Shown here: piece after piece, positions 1 to 5,036 of the stretch
Position numbering within the stretch: position 1 is the stretch's first letter
Layout of the letters: each line of letters begins with the position of its first letter
NCBI GenBank assembly: GCA_947632255.1
Contig: CANROL010000091.1
Span: forward strand, 1 to 5,036
Source of the DNA: an uncultured Bacilli bacterium
GTDB taxonomy: Bacteria; Bacillota_I; Bacilli_A; RF39; UBA660
Direction of reading: 5' to 3'
Length of the DNA stretch: 5,036 nucleotides
Made by a program: the position numbers and the translations under genes
The notes under the pieces: generated by a model
Seen by the model: the letters and a program-made list of their open reading frames with translations, nothing else
Database searches by the model: none
Told to the model about the DNA's origin: nothing

Positions 1-216
1 GAGAAATCTTATTATAAAGCTCTAGCGGGTTTAATGGTAAGAGGATACTCTAATACATGTAAAAAATTAATTGCAGAACATGTAAATAAAAATAATATTG
101 ATTTAGTTTTAGATGAAATAAATGATTTTATTAAACCTGAAAATGATACTGGATATAGTAGTCCGAATGTCTGTAATGAAATTATGAATATATTATATGA
201 AATAAAAGAATCTTAA
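1..216 (+). CDS. Hypothetical protein, C-terminal part (5' end outside window)
   Basis: The frame is open from the first base to a TAA at 214-216, giving 71 residues that begin E-K-S-Y-Y-K-A-L. An ATG exists at 34, but no convincing SD precedes it (the bases before it are gcgggttta) and the frame continues upstream. I therefore read this as the tail of a longer gene rather than a complete 60-residue protein. The visible part looks mostly helical, with a Lys-rich segment followed by an acidic one (D-L-V-L-D-E-I-N-D). It has no membrane segment or signal peptide and no motif I recognise. Its stop codon overlaps the SD of the transglutaminase-like gene, so the two are almost certainly co-transcribed and probably translationally coupled. 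The function is unknown. That it is coding is well supported by the intergenic arrangement; its identity is not. Confidence 0.7.
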   Translation, partial: EKSYYKALAGLMVRGYSNTCKKLIAEHVNKNNIDLVLDEINDFIKPENDTGYSSPNVCNEIMNILYEIKES

Positions 217-220
217 GGTG
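215..220 (+). promoter_or_regulatory. Shine-Dalgarno overlapping upstream stop codon
   Basis: AAGGTG sits 5 bases before the ATG at 226, and its first two bases are the last two of the upstream TAA. This fixes the start of the transglutaminase-like gene and suggests that ribosomes finishing the upstream gene can reinitiate here. Confidence 0.8.
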
Positions 221-225
221 ATATT

Positions 226-1029
226 ATGGCTAATTTAAATAATTTTAGAGATATAGTAAATTATATTAATTCAGTAGATAGTGAAGAGCAAATTAAAGAA
301 TTTGTTATGTCTAGACTAGAAGAATTAGAAAATAATTCTGAAAATAAAACAATTGATAGAAATAATGATGGTCGTTTAATTGGAACAATTACAGAAGGCT
401 ATATTAATTCAGAGAGTCCTATTGTTACATCTTATATGGTTGATCCGTTTTATATGAATGATGCCACATTATATATTGAATTTATGAAATTTATTAAAGG
501 TAAAAAATTAAATAATCCTTTACAATTTTTTCATGTATTGCAAGATTTTACTATTGAAGTATTTGGTTTTAAAGGAAATCAAAATAATAGAATTAATGTT
601 TATTTGCAAAAAGAAAAAGGAAAACAAGTATCCATTGCTGATTTTTATAAAAACGATTCAGCATTATGTTCTGAAAGAAGTGCGACAGTTCAAAACTTAG
701 CGGAATTTTGTGGAATTAAAAGTTATTTAGTTTTTGGAGAATTGAGTTCTGAAGCTAGTGTTGAAGAACATGCTTATAATATTTTTAAAATGAAAGATGG
801 TACTTTAATATTATTTGATGTAACTAATCCTGTAACTCTTACTAGTGGATATGTTCCTGCATATTCAATTATTGGTAAAGAAGACATTAATAATATAGAA
901 AGTGTTGCTTTTGACTTTGATAAGCTTAGTGAAATTTATGGTAAACCTATTCATCCAGATGAAGTATTAGATAGAAATTATATTATCTGTAACTATTATT
1001 TAAAAGAAGATAATCCTAAATTAAAATAA
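226..1029 (+). CDS. Transglutaminase-like (papain-fold) cysteine enzyme, cytoplasmic
   Basis: This is a 267-residue protein with an ATG start set by the AAGGTG SD just upstream. The N-terminal ~100 residues are mostly helical and acidic. The second half has the layout of a transglutaminase-like core. Cys148 opens a helix (C-S-E-R-S-A-T-V-Q-N, followed by a hydrophobic stretch and C-G-I). His182 follows in E-E-H-A-Y-N-I-F, and Asp198 in L-F-D-V-T-N-P. Spacing and context match the Cys-His-Asp triad of that superfamily, whose members are proteases, peptide N-glycanases or cross-linking enzymes. All three catalytic residues are present, so the protein may be active. There is no signal peptide or membrane segment, so it should act in the cytoplasm. 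The substrate is not readable from sequence. It lies 13 bases before the HIT gene in the same unit. The fold assignment is inferred from motifs and not from a search; a papain-like effector-type peptidase is an alternative. Confidence 0.78.
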   Translation: MANLNNFRDIVNYINSVDSEEQIKEFVMSRLEELENNSENKTIDRNNDGRLIGTITEGYINSESPIVTSYMVDPFYMNDATLYIEFMKFIKGKKLNNPLQFFHVLQDFTIEVFGFKGNQNNRINVYLQKEKGKQVSIADFYKNDSALCSERSATVQNLAEFCGIKSYLVFGELSSEASVEEHAYNIFKMKDGTLILFDVTNPVTLTSGYVPAYSIIGKEDINNIESVAFDFDKLSEIYGKPIHPDEVLDRNYIICNYYLKEDNPKLK

Positions 1030-1030
1030 A

Positions 1031-1036
1031 AAGGAG
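1031..1036 (+). promoter_or_regulatory. Shine-Dalgarno for HIT-family gene
   Basis: AAGGAG lies 6 bases before the ATG at 1043, directly after the TAA of the transglutaminase-like gene. It is a near-consensus site that confirms the start and shows tight packing within one transcription unit. Confidence 0.85.
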
Positions 1037-1042
1037 TAGATA

Positions 1043-1477
1043 ATGAAATTGTATGAAAGTAAAAATTGGGAAGTAGTATTTTGTGATTGGTGTCAAGATT
1101 TTGTGGGACAGTGTATTATTTCTTCAAATAAAGAATCTTTAAGTGATTTAACCAGTGAAGATTGGGAAAAATTAGGTAATTTAGAAAAAGAACTAGAAAG
1201 AGTATGTAAAAAGTTATTTAATACAACTATGTTTAATTTTACTTGCCTTATGAATAATGCCTATCGCGATAACGAAAAACCATATGTTCATTTTTGGCTT
1301 TTTCCAAGATATAAAAATGAATTAAAATTATTTGGCAAGGTATTTAAAGATAAACATTTTGGTTATAATTTTTGGAAATGGTCTAATAACAAATTTAAAT
1401 GCCAAAAAGATATTTTTACAAAAGAAGAAAGATTAAAAATATATGAGATGATGAAAAAGGAGTTTAAAGTAAATTAA
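1043..1477 (+). CDS. HIT-family protein with altered histidine triad
   Basis: The protein has 144 residues, a usual size for a single HIT domain. The N-terminus (W-E-V-V-F ... V-G-Q-C-I-I-S-S) corresponds to the family's first strands. Next come the D-L-T-S-E-D-W-E-K-L-G helix region, the F-N-F-T-C-L-M-N-N-A-Y strand, and the signature region P80-Y-V-H-F-W-L-F-P-R-Y90. HIT nucleotide hydrolases and transferases normally have H-x-H-x-H here, and the central His attacks the alpha phosphate. In this protein the central His (His83) is kept but the flanking His are Tyr81 and Trp85. The region that follows, F-G-K-V-F-K-D-K-H-F-G, still resembles a bacterial HIT subgroup. It may therefore have weak or changed nucleotidyl chemistry, or only bind nucleotides. 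A C-D-W-C pair at residues 14-17 is present, but zinc binding cannot be claimed. It is the last gene of the leftward unit. The family call is from motif recognition; the substrate is unknown. Confidence 0.82.
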   Translation: MKLYESKNWEVVFCDWCQDFVGQCIISSNKESLSDLTSEDWEKLGNLEKELERVCKKLFNTTMFNFTCLMNNAYRDNEKPYVHFWLFPRYKNELKLFGKVFKDKHFGYNFWKWSNNKFKCQKDIFTKEERLKIYEMMKKEFKVN

Positions 1478-1501
1478 GATAATAATATAAATTTAGGCAA
1501 C

Positions 1502-1530
1502 TTTACTAATAAATTAATAATTGTTATAAT
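1502..1530 (+). promoter_or_regulatory. Sigma-A-type promoter with extended -10
   Basis: The -35 is TTTACT (1502-1507, 4 of 6 to TTGACA). A 17-base spacer follows, then a perfect TATAAT -10 (1525-1530). A TG one base before the -10 (1522-1523) makes it an extended -10. The predicted start is near 1537, leaving a leader of under 20 bases that carries the SD. It should drive the cold-shock gene and the large gene behind it. Confidence 0.75.
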
Positions 1531-1542
1531 TGTATTTAAGAA

Positions 1543-1547
1543 TAGGA
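1543..1547 (+). promoter_or_regulatory. Weak Shine-Dalgarno for cold-shock gene
   Basis: TAGGA (core AGGA at 1544-1547) lies 7 bases before the ATG at 1555. It is weaker than the other SDs in the window, although the gene has the clearest promoter. Confidence 0.55.
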
Positions 1548-1554
1548 TAATAAT

Positions 1555-1770
1555 ATGAGCGAAAAAATATATGGTAAAATTAAATGGTTTAAAAATGAAA
1601 AAGGATATGGTTATATTATTGGTAATGATGATGATACCTATTTTTTTGAAATTATAAATTGTATTAATTTAAAAGAAACCTTTAATAAAGATGATCAAGT
1701 TTTATTTGTGCCAAACTTTGGTGAATTTTCTTATGCCACAAAAGTAGAAAAGGTGGTAAATAGTGAATAA
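1555..1770 (+). CDS. Divergent cold-shock-domain (CSD) nucleic-acid-binding protein
   Basis: A 71-residue protein that covers one cold-shock OB fold. G7-K-I-K-W-F12 matches the first strand (G-x-V-K-W-F in classic Csp proteins). K16-G-Y-G-Y-I21 is an RNP1 motif with Tyr in place of Phe. The RNP2 region Y29-F-F-E-I33 is altered: the His usual in V-F-V-H-F or F-F-H-I is missing and Glu32 stands there. The C-terminal strand ends A-T-K-V-E-K-V. Classic Csps bind single-stranded RNA or DNA through the RNP aromatic residues. Trp11, Tyr18 and Tyr20 are kept, so binding is plausible, but the acidic insertion D25-D-D27 and Glu32 may change affinity or partner. It is the first gene after the promoter at 1502-1530 and overlaps the next gene by 8 bases, so it is more likely a dedicated partner than a housekeeping Csp. 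I am confident of the fold and not of the role. Confidence 0.85.
   Translation: MSEKIYGKIKWFKNEKGYGYIIGNDDDTYFFEIINCINLKETFNKDDQVLFVPNFGEFSYATKVEKVVNSE
1751..1756 (+). promoter_or_regulatory. Shine-Dalgarno inside cold-shock gene deciding a GTG start
   Basis: AGGTGG lies 6 bases before GTG at 1763, within the last codons of the cold-shock gene. It supports GTG as the start of the large protein and translational coupling across the 8-base overlap (1763-1770). Confidence 0.8.
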
Positions 1771-4700
1771 TTTAGATAAATATTTTGAAAATACAGAAAA
1801 AGAAACAAGAGATGAAATAGCTAAACTTTTTGAAACAAATTTAACCGATATAGATATTTTAGCCAAGCTTAATAATGGTGAATTAATATTCCCAAGTGAT
1901 TTAAGAGAAAATGTATCTCTTGAAATAGTTTATAAAATTATTGATTCACCAAGAGTTAATGAAATGCTTGAAGTAATTGAATTTTTATCTGATTATATAA
2001 ATATTGATTTAATAGATGAAGAACATTTAAAAAAATTATTACATTTAAGCATAAATAATAATTTAAAAACTTTTTTTATTCATGCATCATATAGTCAAAA
2101 ATTATTAGAATTAATTTTTACTGAAAAAAATTTTTATATTACCACTAATAATAAAGACATAAATGTTTTAAATTATTTTTATAAGTTTAATCCAAATTTT
2201 ATTGAAAAAAATATTAATTTAATTATAAATTTTTTAAATGAAGATAAAAATAACACAAGTATAATTGATTCTATTAATGTGAATTTTTTTAAAGATTTAT
2301 TTAACAATTCTCATTTTAGAGAATATTTAAATAGTTTAACTAATACAACTTTAATTGAAATATATATGGATGCTTTAAATAACTTTATATTATATGAAAA
2401 AGATATAGATTTAATTAAATATTTTTTTAGTTTATTTCAAAAACATGAATTTTATAATTTATTAGTTTTAAGTGATAAAGATTGCTTAAATTTATGTATA
2501 GAAAATAATTATTTAGAAGCTTTATCTTATTTTAAATTTTCCGCATTTGAATCAAAAAATCTTCAAGTATTATATGAAAAATTGGGTTTAGAAAAATTTT
2601 TAGCAGTAGATGCTATTTATTATAATATTACAGAAGTTTTAGATGAAATTAAAATAAATTCTGTGCCAGAATATATAAAATTTTTTGATGAGGTTATGAA
2701 ATATAATTATAGTTATGTTAATTCTCATAATATTGCTTTTGCCTTAAAATTAATAATCAAGTGGGATAAGAGTAATTTTGAATCAAATAGTATTTTAGAA
2801 AAACGTAATTATTTAATAAGTCGTATTAAAAACCAATATGCTATGGATATAGGAAATCGTGAAAAAACAGAATTATTAATTGATAAAATATTAGCAGGCG
2901 AAAGAAAAGCCCAACCATATAATATAACTGCAAATGAAGAGAGAATTGATTTTATTTTAAAATTTGGCGATATTAATACATATGAAGATTTTGATTTTTC
3001 TCATCTTATTCCAAGTCATATATTAGAAAAAACTAATCCGAAACATATTAAAGAAATTATCTCTTTATTAGAAAAGAAAGCCCAAGGTAAACAAGTAAAG
3101 GGTATGGGTGAACAAATAGAACATCCTTTATATGAACTTGCTTTTAAAATTTATTTAACTTTAGGTTATCAAAGAACTAAAGATTTGTTATGTGATAATT
3201 TAGATAAAAGTTATGGTAACATTTCTATTACATCACTAGTAGATATCTTTAAAGATATTGATATTTCTAATGTTACTTTTCAAAAAGATGGAAAAGGCTT
3301 TATACCAGTATTAAACAATGAGGCAATAAATTTAATTTTTGGTGAGAGTTATAAAGTAAAAAATACACCAATTAGAAATTATTTGCGAAATTATGAGGAA
3401 AAAGAACAAGAAATAAATAAATTAATTGAAGCTATAAAAGCAAATTCAGATTTAACTGAAGATGAAAAAGTAAAAAAAGAAGAAGAAGCCAAACAAGAAT
3501 TATCTAAATATAAAAGAGAAATTGATCGATTATTTGTTTTTTATATACACTATTTTAGTCAAATATTTAATGAATGGGATATTATTTCTGAAGAATTTTT
3601 AAAAGTTCAAAATAAATCAAAATTAAAAACTAAATTAAATATTCATCAAATAGAAAACATTATAGAGTATATTGATAAAATTAGAAGAATACCTGAATTA
3701 GGAATAGAAGATGAGCCTTTAGCTCAAAGTGATATATTTGATTATGTCGGAAGAGATGTTCAATTTACGGCAAATCCTGAACAAGCTCCTAAAAGAGCCA
3801 TAGAAATTTCGCGAAATATGACTAATATAAATGCTAAAAAGTTTCCTAATATAAATATTACTGATGCGGATTATTCTTTAAGTGTATTTCATCCACAAGA
3901 TAGAAATATTTTATCAGCAGGTTATAAAACTGGTTGTTGTTTTAGACCTAATGGTAATGCTGATAATTTAGGCAGTGATGGCTCTCTTTTACAATATTGT
4001 ACCGCTACTGAATATGGTGGAGGTATAGAAATAAAAGATAAAGATGGTAAGTTAGTTATGTTTTCACCAGTTTTGCGTAATGGTAATGTTTTAATGATTC
4101 ATAGTATTGAAGCACCATATGAAAATTTGCCAATTAAATTATCAAATAGGATACATAAACTTTTAAAACAATATGCGGAAGAAACTATTAAAGAAAGTCA
4201 AAAAAATGGTGATAATATAGATTTTGTTATGATTACCGATTTACATCATCTAGATGAATCTTATGTTGAAGGTAATGTACCACTTAAATATAAATTTAAA
4301 GTTTATGATGAAAATTATGAATATAATAAAATGTATAATAATTTAGATACAAATCATAAAATAATTGTTCATAATCACGAAAAAAAATTAGATGATATCA
4401 CATATGGCAAAGTTGATTACTCATATTCTTATCCAATTTTAAAAAAACAATATTATATTACTATAAGTAAGGAAGATTTAGAAAATATTAAGCAATTAGA
4501 AATACTTAAACAAAATATAGTAGATTTAACCAATGCTAGAAATAAGCAAAAAGAATATGATAAATTAGAGCTAATTAAACAAAAGAAACAAGAATATTTA
4601 AAAATATATAAAAGTATTCTTGAAAGTCGTAAAGGTATTGATACATTTGTAGAATATAAAAAAGGAATTCAAGTGATTGAAAATATTAATGAAAAATTAA

Positions 4701-4909
4701 ATATATCTTTAAGTGATAAGGATATAAGTGAAATAAGTTATGGTGTTGATTGGTATATAGCAGTAACTTTTGATGGCAAAGTAATTGCTAATGCCTTAGA
4801 ATCAGGAAAAAATGATTTAGAAGAAAATTTAAGAAAATTAAAAGAATTAAGAAGATTAGAAATACCATCTTTAGAATTGGAAAGTGATTTAAAAATAAAA
4901 ACAATATAA
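1763..4909 (+). CDS. Large 1048-residue helical protein with C-terminal G-x-x-x-G-C-C module (uncharacterised)
   Basis: The start is GTG, set by the AGGTGG SD; no signal peptide or membrane segment is visible. Residues ~1-380 are a run of amphipathic helices rich in Asn, Leu, Ile and Phe, like an alpha-solenoid scaffold, with no regular repeat unit that I can define. Residues ~390-540 form a second helical region containing V-K-G-M-G-E-Q-I-E-H-P-L-Y and N-T-P-I-R-N-Y-L. Residues ~542-590 are a charged coiled coil. Residues ~660-850 are the best-defined module: F-T-A-N-P-E-Q-A, then G720-Y-K-T-G-C-C726 with R-P-N-G-N-A, a third Cys at 746, strands around 753-783 including S768-P-V-L-R-N-G, a helix at ~791-814, and strand I-D-F-V-M-I-T-D. 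That order resembles part of a GNAT-like fold. I recall similar G-x-T-x-C-C ... S-x-x-x-R-N-G arrangements in uncharacterised large Firmicute and mobile-element proteins, but cannot confirm this. A second coiled coil (~903-950) and a small strand-rich tail (~985-1012) end the protein. It is co-expressed with the cold-shock protein. The function is unknown. Confidence 0.9.
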   Translation: MNNLDKYFENTEKETRDEIAKLFETNLTDIDILAKLNNGELIFPSDLRENVSLEIVYKIIDSPRVNEMLEVIEFLSDYINIDLIDEEHLKKLLHLSINNNLKTFFIHASYSQKLLELIFTEKNFYITTNNKDINVLNYFYKFNPNFIEKNINLIINFLNEDKNNTSIIDSINVNFFKDLFNNSHFREYLNSLTNTTLIEIYMDALNNFILYEKDIDLIKYFFSLFQKHEFYNLLVLSDKDCLNLCIENNYLEALSYFKFSAFESKNLQVLYEKLGLEKFLAVDAIYYNITEVLDEIKINSVPEYIKFFDEVMKYNYSYVNSHNIAFALKLIIKWDKSNFESNSILEKRNYLISRIKNQYAMDIGNREKTELLIDKILAGERKAQPYNITANEERIDFILKFGDINTYEDFDFSHLIPSHILEKTNPKHIKEIISLLEKKAQGKQVKGMGEQIEHPLYELAFKIYLTLGYQRTKDLLCDNLDKSYGNISITSLVDIFKDIDISNVTFQKDGKGFIPVLNNEAINLIFGESYKVKNTPIRNYLRNYEEKEQEINKLIEAIKANSDLTEDEKVKKEEEAKQELSKYKREIDRLFVFYIHYFSQIFNEWDIISEEFLKVQNKSKLKTKLNIHQIENIIEYIDKIRRIPELGIEDEPLAQSDIFDYVGRDVQFTANPEQAPKRAIEISRNMTNINAKKFPNINITDADYSLSVFHPQDRNILSAGYKTGCCFRPNGNADNLGSDGSLLQYCTATEYGGGIEIKDKDGKLVMFSPVLRNGNVLMIHSIEAPYENLPIKLSNRIHKLLKQYAEETIKESQKNGDNIDFVMITDLHHLDESYVEGNVPLKYKFKVYDENYEYNKMYNNLDTNHKIIVHNHEKKLDDITYGKVDYSYSYPILKKQYYITISKEDLENIKQLEILKQNIVDLTNARNKQKEYDKLELIKQKKQEYLKIYKSILESRKGIDTFVEYKKGIQVIENINEKLNISLSDKDISEISYGVDWYIAVTFDGKVIANALESGKNDLEENLRKLKELRRLEIPSLELESDLKIKTI

Positions 4910-4924
4910 TTAATATAAAAAGAT

Positions 4925-4950
4925 AAAGAAGTTTCGACTTCTTTTTATTT
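4925..4950 (+). terminator. Intrinsic terminator with UUCG loop
   Basis: An 8-base stem (4925-4932 AAAGAAGT pairing with 4937-4944 ACTTCTTT) closes a TTCG tetraloop (4933-4936). A T-rich tail (4942-4950, TTTTTATTT) follows, its first bases also closing the stem. It begins 15 bases after the stop of the large gene and ends that operon. UUCG is a stable tetraloop, which compensates for the A/T-rich stem. Confidence 0.88.
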
Positions 4951-4976
4951 GAGATATAATAAACTCGTGATATAAT
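4949..4976 (+). promoter_or_regulatory. Sigma-A-type promoter with extended -10 for the rightmost gene
   Basis: TTGAGA (4949-4954, 5 of 6 to TTGACA) is followed after 16 bases by TATAAT (4971-4976). A TG one base before the -10 (4968-4969) makes it an extended -10. The -35 overlaps the end of the terminator's T tail. Another TATAAT at 4955-4960 has only a poor -35 (TTTCGA at 4932-4937, inside the hairpin) and may be a second weak promoter. Confidence 0.75.
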
Positions 4977-4983
4977 ATAGTTT

Positions 4984-4990
4984 GAGGTGG
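4984..4990 (+). promoter_or_regulatory. Strong Shine-Dalgarno
   Basis: GAGGTGG lies just before the ATG at 4994. It is the best SD in the window and sits about where the predicted transcript begins, giving a very short leader. Confidence 0.8.
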
Positions 4991-4993
4991 ATT

Positions 4994-5036
4994 ATGGGAC
5001 TATTCAAAAGATTATTAAATAGTGAGTATAAAGAAT
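4994..5036 (+). CDS. N-terminus of a gene cut by the window edge, possibly SecA
   Basis: The ATG at 4994 has a strong SD and a good promoter upstream, and 14 codons are visible: M-G-L-F-K-R-L-L-N-S-E-Y-K-E. The frame is open to the window end. A short amphipathic start of the form M-G-L-x-x-K/R-L-x followed by S-E-Y-K-E resembles SecA preprotein translocase ATPases of low-GC Firmicutes, which often continue L-K-R-F. Fourteen residues are too few to prove this, so no symbol is given. It has its own promoter behind a terminator and so is a separate unit from the large-protein operon. Confidence 0.7.
   Translation, partial: MGLFKRLLNSEYKE

Larger units (their letters stand above)
1478..1554 (+). 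other. Intergenic region between two transcription units
   Basis: These 77 bases hold a promoter and a weak SD but no convincing terminator: I find no GC-containing hairpin followed by a T run. Transcription from the upstream unit may therefore read through into the cold-shock gene, with the internal promoter adding extra transcript. An 8-base direct repeat (ATAATTGT) lies over the -10 region. Confidence 0.6.

Noticed and set aside
34..216. A complete 60-residue gene starting at ATG 34
   Set aside because: The frame is open to the left edge and no good SD precedes ATG 34, so a truncated longer gene is more likely.
1083..1094. Zinc-binding C-x-x-C site in the HIT protein (C-D-W-C)
   Set aside because: No second Cys/His pair is placed as in zinc-binding HIT proteins, so metal binding is unsupported.
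1478..1535. Terminator after the HIT gene
   Set aside because: Only weak A/T inverted repeats such as AATT-GTTAT-AATT are present, with no stable stem or T run.
1763..4909. Mobile element, transposase or nuclease identity for the large protein
   Set aside because: No DDE, HNH, PD-(D/E)xK or helix-turn-helix motif could be seen, and there are no terminal repeats around it.
1..5036. Mycoplasma-type code with TGA as tryptophan
   Set aside because: All tryptophans are TGG and every reading frame is complete under the standard code.

Overview
The window is very AT-rich DNA in which every gene lies on the + strand. Genes are packed end to end, with clear Shine-Dalgarno (SD) sequences (AAGGTG, AAGGAG, AGGTGG, GAGGTGG) and TAA stops. 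Tryptophan is written TGG and no reading frame needs TGA as a sense codon, so the standard code is in use. This suggests a low-GC Firmicute, for example an uncultured gut Bacilli or Tenericutes-related lineage; the species cannot be named from this sequence. There is no rRNA, tRNA, CRISPR array, transposase or IS end.

Layout. (1) Bases 1-1477 look like one transcription unit entered from the left. It holds the 3' end of an unidentified gene, a transglutaminase-like (papain-fold) protein with a visible Cys-His-Asp triad, and a HIT-family protein whose HxHxH motif is reduced to its central His. Gaps are only 9 and 13 bases, so translation is probably coupled. (2) Bases 1478-1554 are a short intergenic region with a good extended -10 promoter. 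(3) Bases 1555-4909 form a two-gene operon: a small divergent cold-shock-domain protein, then a 1048-residue protein whose GTG start overlaps the cold-shock stop codon by 8 bases. (4) An intrinsic terminator with a UUCG loop follows at 4925-4950. (5) A second extended -10 promoter and a strong SD start a new gene that leaves the window after 14 codons; those residues resemble a SecA N-terminus, but this is weak evidence.

The most interesting part is the cold-shock plus giant-protein operon. The large protein has a long helical N-terminal half, a charged coiled coil, and a C-terminal module around a G-Y-K-T-G-C-C motif. The predicted strand and helix order after that motif suggests a GNAT-like fold, but no standard acetyl-CoA loop is visible. 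Overlap with an RNA-binding-type protein suggests the two are made in fixed proportion and may act together. The link to the upstream transglutaminase/HIT unit is only adjacency. The biological role of the locus is unknown.
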